Positions 46,371 through 54,687 of a stretch of 64,000 nt of DNA are shown piece by piece. Each line of letters opens with the position of its first letter. The stretch's first letter is position 1. The DNA lies in NCBI GenBank assembly GCA_017516765.1, contig JAFXBE010000026.1, positions 60,517 to 124,516 on the forward strand. Reading direction: 5' to 3'. Below the pieces are notes generated by a model. The model had not been told where the DNA came from and ran no database searches. It saw only the letters and a program-made list of their open reading frames with translations. The stretch comes from Clostridia bacterium (GTDB lineage: Bacteria; Bacillota; Clostridia; Christensenellales; Aristaeellaceae). A program made the position numbers and the translations under genes.

Positions 46371-46910
46371 TCAGATGTTTACCCTCATGGGCTCTTCCGG
46401 GGAATGCTCTGTGGAAAGCAAAGTCTTGCGCATCCAGACAGCATCCAGCCATCGGTCGTGTTTGTAGGCGACTTTTGGGAATACAGCCATTTCCTCAAAA
46501 CCAAAAGAACGATGAAACGCTATACTGGACTCGTTTTCACCGCTGATGCATGCAAGCACGTTTACATAGTGCAGTTCTTTCAATTGCGTCAGCAATGCAG
46601 AGTACAGTTTTCGGCCTATCCCGGAATGCTTCGGCGCATCGGGATGCAGATAAATCGTCAGCTCGGCGGTATACCGGTAGCCGGATTGCGGTCTGAAAGG
46701 TTCGGCATTGGCAAAGCCGAGAAACCGTCCGTCCGCCTCTGCGACAAGGAAGGGATAGACCGCAGACAGCTCTTTGATCTGCTGCAGATATCCGTCAACC
46801 GATTTGGGCGTTTCGTGAAAGGTTGCGACGGTATGCCGGATATAGTGGGCGTAAATCTGCGCCACCATGGGTGCATCTTCCGGGGTTATGTTGCGCAGCG
46901 TCACTTCCAT
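46371..46910 (-). CDS. GNAT N-acetyltransferase (phosphinothricin acetyltransferase-like)
   Basis: A 179-residue acetyl-CoA transferase of the Pat/YncA type. The start VTLRNITPEDAPMVAQIYAHY, the active-site region TAELTIYLHPDAPKHSGIGRKL with the CoA loop (GIGRKL), and the C-terminal FGFEEMAVFPKVAYKHDRW match well. Substrates of relatives include methionine derivatives and herbicide-type compounds. It lies 13 bases after rqcH, so the two are probably co-transcribed. Confidence 0.9.
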   Translation of the reverse strand: MEVTLRNITPEDAPMVAQIYAHYIRHTVATFHETPKSVDGYLQQIKELSAVYPFLVAEADGRFLGFANAEPFRPQSGYRYTAELTIYLHPDAPKHSGIGRKLYSALLTQLKELHYVNVLACISGENESSIAFHRSFGFEEMAVFPKVAYKHDRWLDAVWMRKTLLSTEHSPEEPMRVNI

Positions 46911-46923
46911 GATCTCTGCTCCT

Positions 46924-48678
46924 TTACTCCATTTTGGCGGCAGCCTTTATGATCCTGGCCTGGTCTTCCGGGGTAAGACCGATAATGGCTGTCTGAAAAT
47001 GGGTATAGGTGACCATACCGGCGGCTGCGTTGGCGGATTTCTTAACATGCTTACGCTTGGTATAATCCACCGGCAGCGCAGGATGGTTACGCCCTTTGCT
47101 GTAATAGGCAGCCAGCTTGGCGGCATAGAGAAGCGTTTCGTCGGATGGTTCACTTTCGCTGCGGATGATCACGTGCGATCCCGGAATCCCCTGAGCGTGG
47201 AGCCATGTTTCGTTGCCCCGGGCATGCAGAGTAAGGCGGTCGTTCTGGATGGAATTCTTGCCGACCTCGATCAGAGTGCCGTCGGGTGCGGTGAAACGGT
47301 ACGGTTTGCCTTCCGGCATTTTTTTCTTCTTGCGCTGAGAAGCATCCGGGCGCAGGAAGCCGTTTTCGGTAAGGACAAATCGAACTTCTGCCAGATCGGC
47401 AGAGGTTTCGCATTTGTCCAGATCGTCCAGTGCGCTTTCCAGCAGCGCAAGATCTTTTTCGATCTGAACAAGCTGCTGTTCGGCATACTGTTCGGCGATT
47501 TTTGCTTTTCGGTACTTCTTATAGTAGCTCTGCGCGTTCTGCACCGGCGTGAGCCTTGTCGATACAGGTATGGATACGGTTGGCATTCCTTCTTCGTAAT
47601 AGTTCTGAACGGTTACGGTTTCCTGACCCTTGCCCAGCAGATGCAGATTGGCGGTCAGCAAATCCCCAAAAACACGGTTCTGCTCTGTTTTCTCTGCATT
47701 TGCCAGGGTTTCCAGCATAATGGACTTCTTTTTTTCCGTTCTTTCCAGGGCGCTTTTAATATGCTTCTGAAGACCGAGGCTCTTCTGCTGCATGCGCATA
47801 CGAAGATCCCGTCCCAGATAGAAGGCATCCATGGCTGCGGATAGTGTTGGCATACTCTTCTGGTTTTCCGCAGTTCGCGTCAGATAGGGGAAAGGAAAGA
47901 AGTCGATCGCCATACCGGCATTGTCATAGAGGGTAACGGGCTGAAAGCGGTTGGGGAGATCTGCAAAGAAAGCAGACAGCTGCTCTGCCGCAAGCGGGAT
48001 GTTCAAATCGCTGCACGGCACCTGGGGATCTATGTTTGTCTGAGTGCAGATCTCTTTGGAACAGACAGACGCCATACCGGCGACGCATTCCATCAATGCT
48101 TTGGAAACAGGCATGGAAAGTTGAGAAAGCCTGTCGCCCAGCGTTTGGGCGGACAAGGTTTCGGGTGTCAGCTTTTCCGGTTGGGGAGGAAGATGGTATA
48201 CGCCGCCGGGAAGCACCGTACGCACACGGCTCATTTCGCTGTTTACGTGCCGGATGGAATCGATGATCACGCCATCGGCATGAACAAGGGTCAGATTACT
48301 GTGGCGGCCCATGATTTCCAGATACAGCTTTTTCTGAACATGGTCGCTCATCTCGTCCATACAGTCGAAGGTGATGACCAGAATACGGTCGCCGCCCACC
48401 TGTTCAACATTCAGCACACGCGCGCCCTGCAAATGCTTGCGCATCAGCATACAGAACATGGGAGGTTCCACCGGGTTTTCGTAGGTTTGCACGGTAAGCT
48501 GCGCACGGGCCTGATTGGCGTTCGCACTCAGCAGCAGCTTGTGATTGCTGCCGCCGGAACGGATGCCCAGTACAAGAACATCGCGCTCGGGTTGATTCAC
48601 TTTGTCCACGCGACCGCCCAGCAAAGTATCGTGCAGCTCCTGCTGCATAAAGGACAGTGTAAAGCCGTCCATTGGCAT
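46924..48678 (-). CDS. rqcH: Rqc2/NEMF homologue RqcH (NFACT protein)
   Basis: Ribosome quality control factor that binds stalled 50S subunits and recruits tRNA-Ala to add alanine tails. The NFACT-N start is MDGFTLSFMQQELHDTLLGGRVDKV, shortened here: MDGFTLSFMQQEL. The MRKHL motif comes near residue 75. A coiled-coil region covers about 280-430, and NFACT-R (RFTAPDGTLIEVGKNSIQND) follows. It has 584 residues; AAAGGAGG precedes ATG 48678. Also annotated FbpA because of a fibronectin-binding name in streptococci. Confidence 0.94.
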   Translation of the reverse strand: MPMDGFTLSFMQQELHDTLLGGRVDKVNQPERDVLVLGIRSGGSNHKLLLSANANQARAQLTVQTYENPVEPPMFCMLMRKHLQGARVLNVEQVGGDRILVITFDCMDEMSDHVQKKLYLEIMGRHSNLTLVHADGVIIDSIRHVNSEMSRVRTVLPGGVYHLPPQPEKLTPETLSAQTLGDRLSQLSMPVSKALMECVAGMASVCSKEICTQTNIDPQVPCSDLNIPLAAEQLSAFFADLPNRFQPVTLYDNAGMAIDFFPFPYLTRTAENQKSMPTLSAAMDAFYLGRDLRMRMQQKSLGLQKHIKSALERTEKKKSIMLETLANAEKTEQNRVFGDLLTANLHLLGKGQETVTVQNYYEEGMPTVSIPVSTRLTPVQNAQSYYKKYRKAKIAEQYAEQQLVQIEKDLALLESALDDLDKCETSADLAEVRFVLTENGFLRPDASQRKKKKMPEGKPYRFTAPDGTLIEVGKNSIQNDRLTLHARGNETWLHAQGIPGSHVIIRSESEPSDETLLYAAKLAAYYSKGRNHPALPVDYTKRKHVKKSANAAAGMVTYTHFQTAIIGLTPEDQARIIKAAAKME

Positions 48679-48730
48679 ATGGAACGCCTCCTTTTGATAA
48701 CAGCGGATCAATCGCTGTAAACACCAGAAA

Positions 48731-48759
48731 ATGATAGCACATCCAACTGAAATTCGCAA
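48731..48759 (-). promoter_or_regulatory. Promoter for rqcH
   Basis: Minus strand TTGCGA (48754-48759), 17 bp, TATCAT (48731-48736), with extended -10 TGC. Confidence 0.7.
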
Positions 48760-48836
48760 ACCTTGTTATGTCTGTCATGATTGGGCGTGTACCGTCATAC
48801 CCTTTGATTGCAAACGACAGGCGAGGAGATGGTTAT

Positions 48837-49865
48837 ATGAGGATGAAGATCAAGCGGGCAGATATCGAGAGAATATTGATCCTGTGCGCCGCGGTTCTGG
48901 TGGTGGTGCTTGCGCTGCAGGGAGGCGGACAGACGACCTCTGAAGTATTGGTGGAGAATACGAAGATCCCCGTACAGCAGACATCTGCTGCCGACAATAC
49001 CGAAACGATAGCCACCGTAGTATATTATCAGGACGGCGAAAACTATCTGGTACCCGTTACCCGGCAGATCCCCAAAACAGACGGGATCGCCAAAGCTGCA
49101 CTCTCTTTGATGGTGAAAAGCCCGGAAAACGATCTGCAGGCCGCAAGGCTCGGACTGCGTACCGTGATCCCGGAGGGAACGACGTTTGATATTGATATCC
49201 GGGACGGACGGGCAAACGTGAATATGAGCAAAGAGGCATTGACCTGTGCAACGGCAGCCGACGAAGCGGTTATGGTGGAGGCGGTGACCAACACGATGAT
49301 GTGCTTTTCTTCCGTTGATGAGGTTACGCTGCAATTTGATGGACAGAAGCGCAGCAAGCTGACTTTCGGTACCGATGTAAGCAGCGTGTTTGCCGGAGCG
49401 AATCCGAATCTGGAGAGTGTAGAGACGTTCTCTGCCGATGCAAATCTGATCTCGCTCTACTTTCCGTCTCAAAGCGGCAGACTGCTAGTACCGGTTACCC
49501 GTACGGTCTACAGCAATGCCGATCCTGCTACGGCGATGCTTGAACTGGCCAAAGGTCCCAGAGATGATAGCGGACTGGAGAGGGCTTTGCCGGAGGATTG
49601 CGGTATCAAAAACGTAACAATGAAGGATGGTGTTGTTACCGTGGACTTCACCAAGGAATTCTCCGCTGCAATCCAGAGCAGCGATGGCGGTAAACAGGCA
49701 GTTCGAGCCATCCTGTTCACCTGCTCGCAATTTCCCGGTGTGAAGAAGGTGGAAGTGCTTGTGGAAGGGGAGAAACCCGAGATGCAGCCGGATGCCCAGA
49801 GCACGTTTGTCAATGATGAACAGGAAGTAATGGCGCAATACCCCGGTGTTGTAGAACTGGATTGA
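48837..49865 (+). CDS. Membrane-anchored protein with two GerMN domains
   Basis: A 342-residue protein with one N-terminal membrane segment (residues 12-30, ILILCAAVLVVVLALQGG). Two GerMN repeats follow, about 55-165 and 200-320; each has an LVPVTR strand and a hydrophobic helix (YLVPVTRQIPKTDG and LLVPVTRTVYSNADP). GerMN domains occur in the spore germination protein GerM and in cell-wall-related proteins. ATG 48837 has GAGGAG 8 bases upstream. It stands alone before a terminator. A cell-envelope role is likely; a sporulation role is only possible. Confidence 0.85.
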   Translation: MRMKIKRADIERILILCAAVLVVVLALQGGGQTTSEVLVENTKIPVQQTSAADNTETIATVVYYQDGENYLVPVTRQIPKTDGIAKAALSLMVKSPENDLQAARLGLRTVIPEGTTFDIDIRDGRANVNMSKEALTCATAADEAVMVEAVTNTMMCFSSVDEVTLQFDGQKRSKLTFGTDVSSVFAGANPNLESVETFSADANLISLYFPSQSGRLLVPVTRTVYSNADPATAMLELAKGPRDDSGLERALPEDCGIKNVTMKDGVVTVDFTKEFSAAIQSSDGGKQAVRAILFTCSQFPGVKKVEVLVEGEKPEMQPDAQSTFVNDEQEVMAQYPGVVELD

Positions 49866-49926
49866 TGCAAAAGCCGTTACATTCGGTGAAAAATTTGATG
49901 GGGATGAATCTGTCCTGCAATAAAAC

Positions 49927-49965
49927 AATGAGTATCCGGCGAAAATGCCGGATACTCATTTGTTT
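49927..49965 (+). terminator. Intrinsic terminator after the GerMN gene
   Basis: A 14-bp perfect stem (49927-49940 with 49947-49960, AATGAGTATCCGGC/GCCGGATACTCATT), 6-nt loop, then TGTTT. Confidence 0.88.
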
Positions 49966-50251
49966 GTGTGATCGTATAAACCATGTGCAATGCGGTTGAA
50001 TGCACCATCTTGTGTTGAGCTTTTCTGATTGCTCTGATTTGAAACAATAAATCCGAAAGAATCAACCACCGTCATGATAGCAGGCGAAGGAACAACCTTA
50101 CGTTTGTTTTCGGAAAGGCTGCTGCTGGTAATTCGCCGCTGTTATTTTCTTACTGCCGTTACCTGAATACTGTCTAACAAAAGCTATTTTCATCTAAATG
50201 AATCGAAAAATGAAAAATATATTGAAAAGACTTCCATTTTTTCCAAACACC

Positions 50252-50260
50252 TGTTATAAT
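50252..50260 (+). promoter_or_regulatory. Extended -10 promoter for the Spo0A-like gene
   Basis: TGTTATAAT, a consensus extended -10. The region 17 bp upstream (TTCCAT) is a poor -35, so activator help is possible. Confidence 0.55.
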
Positions 50261-50284
50261 CATGTCGTAATAACAATTGGTATT

Positions 50285-50307
50285 AAATTGTACTCACAGT
50301 ACAATTT
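50285..50307. repeat. Perfect palindrome in the Spo0A-like leader
   Basis: AAATTGTAC (50285-50293) and GTACAATTT (50299-50307) are exact inverse complements around TCACA. It lies about 25 bases after the -10 and 28 before the start codon. It could be an operator or a 5' mRNA hairpin. Confidence 0.65.
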
Positions 50308-50335
50308 CGATTCTATACGAAAGGATGAAACAAAA

Positions 50336-51172
50336 ATGGATCGGATCAGGGTAATCATTGCGGAAAATGACGAAAAACAACGAACAGAGCTGGTACAGGA
50401 GCTTGGCAGGTATCCCGGATTCCTGTTGCGTGGAGAAACCGGAGATGGCAGGGAGGCGATCCGGATGGTTGTGGAGCAGCAACCGGATCTGTTCATCTGC
50501 AATATGATCCTTCCGTCCTACGATGCGCCGGCCATCCTTGACGAACTGCGAAAGCAACTGCCGAACATGCCCAAGGTTGTGGTCATATCGTCGGTCAATC
50601 TTGAAAGCTGCATAGCCAAAGCTTTTGCCAAAGGTGCAGATGAGTATCTGTTGAAACCCCTGAATCGGGAACTGCTCTTTGGCAGGATCGCAGAGCTGCT
50701 CGAAAGACCGGATCTGCTGCAAACCGTTAAGCAAACAACGGGAACATCTGCTTCTGCACTATGCGATGCAGAGGAACTGACAAACGAAGAACGGGTGCGA
50801 CAGAGCATTTCTTCGTTGTTTCTGAGGATTGGCATTCCTGCGCATTTGCTGGGTTTCCGTTTTGCGCAGGAAGCTGTGGTCATGCTGGTTGATGACCCCA
50901 TGCTGATGAAAAACAGAACCAAGGTGCTCTATCCTGCCATTGCGCAGAAGCACCAGACGTCTGCCTTCTGTGTAGAACGGGCGATTCGCCATGTGATCAC
51001 CCTGACGTGGGAAAGAGGTATTGCCGAACGATACCAGAAAGAGCGGGGGAACAACAGCCGGTTGCATCTGCCCTTGGACAGACCGACAAGTGGCGAATTC
51101 ATCGCTCTGATCGCAGAATACGTGCGTCCCAGAAAGCGAAGCGGAGTCGCGGTACATGAGCTGGATCATTGA
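50336..51172 (+). CDS. Spo0A-type response regulator with degenerate receiver
   Basis: A 278-residue protein with a receiver domain (1-120) and a Spo0A DNA-binding domain (about 165-275). The C-terminal match is clear: RIGIPAHLLGFRFAQEAV, TKVLYPAIAQKHQT, CVERAIRHVITLTWERG and PTSGEFIALIAEYVR. In the receiver, the acidic pair is Glu10-Asn11 in place of Asp-Asp, and position 56, the phosphoacceptor Asp in Bacillus Spo0A, is Asn (LFICNMILPS). The switch Ser (VVVISS) and Lys107 (EYLLKP) remain. Phosphorylation control is therefore probably lost or changed. The start 50336 is supported by the promoter inside the longer open frame. Its stop overlaps that of the convergent peptidase gene. It may be a second, non-canonical Spo0A paralogue. 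Confidence 0.88.
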   Translation: MDRIRVIIAENDEKQRTELVQELGRYPGFLLRGETGDGREAIRMVVEQQPDLFICNMILPSYDAPAILDELRKQLPNMPKVVVISSVNLESCIAKAFAKGADEYLLKPLNRELLFGRIAELLERPDLLQTVKQTTGTSASALCDAEELTNEERVRQSISSLFLRIGIPAHLLGFRFAQEAVVMLVDDPMLMKNRTKVLYPAIAQKHQTSAFCVERAIRHVITLTWERGIAERYQKERGNNSRLHLPLDRPTSGEFIALIAEYVRPRKRSGVAVHELDH

Positions 51173-51942
51173 AACTGCGTTTGAGCGGCGATCCACGCAT
51201 CCAGCCCCTGAATCAGCTTGGCGGCGCAATCTTCCGCAAAGCCATCCGTACGTGCGCGGTCCGGCAGTTCGATCAGCAATGCGGCTTCAGTAAACTCTGC
51301 AAGCCATTGCGACAGCATTCCACCGCTTTTGTACTCTTTGTGCCGGAAGCCGAAAGCGTCCATAAAGGGCTGGGAGAGATCTTCGTCGCCGTAAACCCGG
51401 TTAATCCATCCGTGGACATCTGCACCGTATGTAGGCATAATGCTCTGAGCCAAATCTCGCAGGTACCGGGCTTCCGGGGTGGAAAAGGGCTCGCTGCCGG
51501 TTTTGTAGCGTGCGGTGGTCATTTTCTTCCAGCCTACGGGGAAGTCGCGGTTAATATCGATCCCATCGGCGTTGCAGCGGCCGAAGCCGTCCTTGGAGGT
51601 GCCGGCCTGCTGCCCGTCCGGGTTGGCAGCCGGGACGATGTAAAGAACATAATCACCAAGAGTATTGGTGTTGCTTCGATAGTGATCGATCATCAGCTCT
51701 GCGATACGGGTAAGCACTTTGCCATCCTGTTTGAAGCTGTCTTCGAAGCCGTGGATGGCAAAGACCCACAGAAAAGAGTGTTCCGCCTCGGGGTCTCCGA
51801 TCCGGTGGCATTGAAGCTCACGTCCCTGTACGGAATAGCCGTAGGTAAACACCTCGTAGAGTGGTTCACTGTTCTCCGCTGCAGCGATTGCAGGCAGGAT
51901 CAGGATCAAAAGCAGTAGTAGCAACAGAAACGATCTCTTCAT
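51166..51942 (-). CDS. Secreted M14 zinc carboxypeptidase-like enzyme
   Basis: A 258-residue exported peptidase. Residues 1-23 are the signal peptide (MKRSFLLLLLLLILILPAIA). Zinc ligands are HxxE in FAIHGFEDSF and His in GADVHGWINR; the Asn-Arg pair is in GIDINRDFP; the catalytic Glu is in ALLIELPDR. All catalytic residues are therefore present. Short M14 enzymes of this kind often cut cell-wall peptides. GGAGG lies 7 bases before ATG 51942. It is convergent with the Spo0A-like gene, overlapping by 7 bases. Confidence 0.88.
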   Translation of the reverse strand: MKRSFLLLLLLLILILPAIAAAENSEPLYEVFTYGYSVQGRELQCHRIGDPEAEHSFLWVFAIHGFEDSFKQDGKVLTRIAELMIDHYRSNTNTLGDYVLYIVPAANPDGQQAGTSKDGFGRCNADGIDINRDFPVGWKKMTTARYKTGSEPFSTPEARYLRDLAQSIMPTYGADVHGWINRVYGDEDLSQPFMDAFGFRHKEYKSGGMLSQWLAEFTEAALLIELPDRARTDGFAEDCAAKLIQGLDAWIAAQTQFQ

Positions 51943-51979
51943 CTGAAACCTCCGGTATGGCTGTAAAGTTAACAAACAG

Positions 51980-52008
51980 ATTATACCATGACTGATAGTA
52001 CAGTTCAA
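51980..52008 (-). promoter_or_regulatory. Promoter for the M14 peptidase
   Basis: Minus strand TTGAAC (52003-52008), 17 bp, TATAAT (51980-51985) with TGG before it. The -35 overlaps the inverted repeat at 52006-52046. Confidence 0.78.
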
Positions 52009-52046
52009 GCCAAAACAGCGGTGAATGGCACTTCTGTTTTGGCTTG
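52006..52046 (-). terminator. Inverted repeat after the metal ATPase gene
   Basis: Perfect 13-bp arms (52006-52018 and 52034-52046, CAAGCCAAAACAG/CTGTTTTGGCTTG) with a 15-nt loop, just after the ATPase stop. No T tract follows, so it may act as a weak terminator or mRNA stabiliser. Confidence 0.5.
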
Positions 52047-52057
52047 CTGTATGTTGG

Positions 52058-53911
52058 TCATAAAGTTCTGTTGTTTTCGGTAAAGCGCAGCGTTCTCATT
52101 GCGTTGAGCACTGCCAGGATGCTTACGCCCACATCGGCAAATACAGCCAGCCACATATTGGCGATGCCCAAAGCCGCCAACAGCAGCACGATCCCCTTGA
52201 TGCCAAGCGCAAAAATGATGTTCTGCCGAGCAATATGCATGGTTATCCGGCTGATCTTCATAGCGGTTACCAGTTTTTTGGGATCATCATCCATCAGAAC
52301 AATGTCTGCAGCTTCCACGGCAGCATCACTGCCCATTGCACCCATAGCCACACCCACGTCTGCGCGGGTCAATACCGGTGCGTCGTTAATGCCGTCACCG
52401 ACGAAAATGATGTTCTTTCCTTCCGGCTTCTGTGCAAAAAGCTCCTCGAGCTTTGCAAGTTTGCCGTCCGGCAGCAATTCTGCGTGTACCTGATCCATAC
52501 CCAGTTCATCTGCGATGGTTCGCGCGGTATCCGCATTGTCGCCCGTCAGCATCACCAAATGCGCAGCACCTTGCTTTCTCAACTCGGTCAGCGTTTGTTT
52601 TACTGTCGGCTTCAGATTGTCTGCCAGACAGACAGAACCGAGATATCTGCCGTCAAGCGCTACGTGTACGACCGTTCCGTCCGTTTCGGGAACGTTGATC
52701 TGCCGATCCTGCAGTAAACGCCGATTGCCAGCCAATGCAGCGTTGCCGTTGTATTGGGCAGCAATACCATAACCAGCGATCTCGTGGAAGTCTGTTACGA
52801 GGTTGCTGGGTTCTTCTATACCGGCATAGCTGCACACAGAACGGCTGATCGGGTGATTGGAATGGCTTTCCAATGCGGCAGCCACGGTAAGCAGTTCTTC
52901 CTCCGAAGTGTCGGCTGGACAGAGCTTTACAACACGAAAACAACCTTCGGTCAGTGTTCCTGTTTTATCCATGACCACAGCCCAAGTGTCGGAGACGGCC
53001 TCCAGATAGTTACTGCCCTTCATAAGAATACCATGACGGCTGGCAGCGCCGATGCCGCCGAAGAAACTGAGGGGAACGGAAATAACCAGAGCGCATGGGC
53101 AGCTGACAACCAGAAAGTTCAGCGCCCGGTAGCCCCACTGTGCCCACTCGCCGTCGATCAGCAGAGAAGGGATCAGAAACAGAAGCAGGGCTGCAATACA
53201 AACAAACGGGGTATAGTAGCGGGCGAAACGGGTGATAAAGCTCTCTGCGCGGGATTTTTTGTCTGCTGCGGTTTCCACCATTTCAAGAATGCGCGCAACC
53301 GTGGAATCGGCATACTCTTTTTCGGCACGGATCTCAAGTTCTCCGCTCAGATTGATACACCCGCTGATGGCGGCATCTCCGGGTTTTACATCTCTGGGCA
53401 TACTCTCGCCTGTCAACGCAGCGGTATTCAGAGAGGAAATGCCGGCAAGAACAGTACCATCCAGCGGGATTTTTTCACCCGGCTTGACGATCACCGTTTC
53501 GCCGATCTCTACTTCGTAGGGATCCACGATCAGTATTTCATCGTTTCGGCGCACAGTGGCGGTATCCGGCGTTATGTCCATCAATTCGGCTATGGATGCG
53601 CGGGATCTGCCAACGGCGTAGCGCTGGAACCATTCACCCAGCTGATAAAACACCATGACGGCCACCGCTTCGGCGTATTCACCGATAAGGATCGCTCCAA
53701 GAGAAGCGATCGCCATCAGAAAGTTTTCGTCGAATACCTGACCGCGGATAATGCCTTTCACAGCCGACCAAAGAACGTCGTAAGCCGAAACGGCATATGC
53801 AATGGCCAGAGCTGCAAGACGAAGGGCGGGGGAAGGCAGGAGCAAACCGGCAGCAAGCAAAGCTGCGCTGAGGAGAATTCGTACCAGTTCCCTTTTCTGC
53901 TTTACAGACAT
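52058..53911 (-). CDS. zntA: P1B-type heavy-metal ATPase (Zn/Cd/Pb class)
   Basis: Metal efflux pump of 617 residues. Motifs: LTGESMPRDVKPGD, the metal-binding SCPCALVISVP in the membrane, phosphorylation DKTGTLTEG, and GDGINDAPVLTRADVG. The CPC with following hydrophobics fits Zn/Cd/Pb transporters. It has no N-terminal metal-binding domain; a separate one is encoded just upstream. ATG 53911 has GAGGTG 6-7 bases upstream. Third gene of an operon with an ArsR-type repressor. Confidence 0.94.
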   Translation of the reverse strand: MSVKQKRELVRILLSAALLAAGLLLPSPALRLAALAIAYAVSAYDVLWSAVKGIIRGQVFDENFLMAIASLGAILIGEYAEAVAVMVFYQLGEWFQRYAVGRSRASIAELMDITPDTATVRRNDEILIVDPYEVEIGETVIVKPGEKIPLDGTVLAGISSLNTAALTGESMPRDVKPGDAAISGCINLSGELEIRAEKEYADSTVARILEMVETAADKKSRAESFITRFARYYTPFVCIAALLLFLIPSLLIDGEWAQWGYRALNFLVVSCPCALVISVPLSFFGGIGAASRHGILMKGSNYLEAVSDTWAVVMDKTGTLTEGCFRVVKLCPADTSEEELLTVAAALESHSNHPISRSVCSYAGIEEPSNLVTDFHEIAGYGIAAQYNGNAALAGNRRLLQDRQINVPETDGTVVHVALDGRYLGSVCLADNLKPTVKQTLTELRKQGAAHLVMLTGDNADTARTIADELGMDQVHAELLPDGKLAKLEELFAQKPEGKNIIFVGDGINDAPVLTRADVGVAMGAMGSDAAVEAADIVLMDDDPKKLVTAMKISRITMHIARQNIIFALGIKGIVLLLAALGIANMWLAVFADVGVSILAVLNAMRTLRFTENNRTL

Positions 53912-53927
53912 GGGAAGCACCTCACGT

Positions 53928-54146
53928 TTATTTGAGAATGGAGCAATCGGGTTCGATTTTGCGGATCACTTGTTCTGCTTCGGCAATGATCGTCTCCAGC
54001 TTTTCCTCGCTGCACTCGATCGTGAGCCGCTGGGTCATAAAGCTGACGGTGGCGCTGTTAACGCCATTGATCTTGCGGATGCCGTCTTCCATTTTGGCGG
54101 CGCAGTTTGCGCAATCAAGATTCTTGAGTTTCCATACCTTTTTCAT
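53928..54146 (-). CDS. Free-standing heavy-metal-associated (HMA) domain protein
   Basis: A 72-residue ferredoxin-like metal chaperone. The metal site is CxxC in LKNLDCANCAAKMEDG. An acid-rich end and a final Cys near the C-terminus (DCSILK) give a third possible ligand. It probably hands metal to the ATPase encoded 16 bases downstream, which lacks such a domain. In many species the two are one protein. Confidence 0.92.
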   Translation of the reverse strand: MKKVWKLKNLDCANCAAKMEDGIRKINGVNSATVSFMTQRLTIECSEEKLETIIAEAEQVIRKIEPDCSILK

Positions 54147-54188
54147 AGCTGTTCTCTTCCTTTCAGATAATCGGCATGTTTGCCTGAA

Positions 54189-54548
54189 TCATTCTTCCGT
54201 TACATGCTCCACGCCCTGATCCAGCATGGTGCGGACATGGCTGTCTGCCAAAGAATAAAAAACGGTTTTTCCTTCCCGACGGCTTTTGACAAGCTTATTG
54301 CGCTTCAGAACGCTCAACTGATGGGAAATGGCGCTTTGGGTCATATTGAGCAGTGTGGCGATATCGCACACGCACATCTCGCTGACAAACAGACAATAAA
54401 GAATGCGGATACGGGTAGAATCGCCAAATACTTTGAAAAGCTCGCTCAGATCAAACAGAATTTCTTCGGAAGGCATATGCCGGTTTACATCATTGACGAT
54501 TTCATTGTGTACATGCAGGTAATCACAGGTTTCCGGTTGGAATGACAT
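54189..54548 (-). CDS. ArsR/SmtB family metal-sensing repressor (CadC-like)
   Basis: A 119-residue winged-helix repressor. Cys59 and Cys61 in the CVCD motif of helix 3, plus Cys8 in the N-terminal arm, match the cadmium/lead site of CadC. The helix 5 site (DSHVRTMLDQGVEH) has the Asp-His and Glu-His pattern of zinc sensors. The DNA-reading helix is TQSAISHQLSVLKRNKLV. GGAGG lies 7 bases before ATG 54548. It should repress the operon through the palindrome at 54575-54591. Confidence 0.93.
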   Translation of the reverse strand: MSFQPETCDYLHVHNEIVNDVNRHMPSEEILFDLSELFKVFGDSTRIRILYCLFVSEMCVCDIATLLNMTQSAISHQLSVLKRNKLVKSRREGKTVFYSLADSHVRTMLDQGVEHVTEE

Positions 54549-54574
54549 CACAGATCCTCCTTTTACATGAATGG

Positions 54575-54591
54575 ATGTTCATATGAATGAT
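54575..54591. promoter_or_regulatory. Likely ArsR-family operator
   Basis: An imperfect palindrome centred on TTCATATGAA with flanking AT-GAT half-site bases, like the ATGAACA-type half-sites bound by SmtB/CadC regulators. It overlaps the -10 region at 54587-54592. Confidence 0.65.
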
Positions 54592-54615
54592 AGTCGAAAT
54601 GATTTGGATTGTCAA
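54587..54615 (-). promoter_or_regulatory. Promoter of the metal-resistance operon
   Basis: Minus strand TTGACA (54610-54615), 17 bp, TATCAT (54587-54592). Confidence 0.85.
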
Positions 54616-54687
54616 TCCCTGTTATCAAAAAAGAATGACGAATTTCCGGAAGTATGTTAAGATGTCATCCGTTAAGGAGGGAATAAC

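Larger units (their letters stand above)
49866..50335. other. Intergenic region before the Spo0A-like gene
   Basis: 470 bases. It holds the GerMN terminator, an AT-rich stretch without a convincing gene, an extended -10 promoter and a palindrome. Two imperfect 0A-box-like strings (TGTCTAA at 50171 and TGTCGTA at 50263) each differ by one base from TGTCGAA, which is not enough to call. Confidence 0.7.

Noticed and set aside
50171..50269. Two 0A-box-like heptamers
   Set aside because: Each has a mismatch in the 7-base core and such strings are expected by chance in AT-rich DNA.
50198..50335. Extension of the Spo0A-like protein to an upstream ATG
   Set aside because: The extended -10 element and palindrome lie inside it, and the receiver domain starts at 50336.
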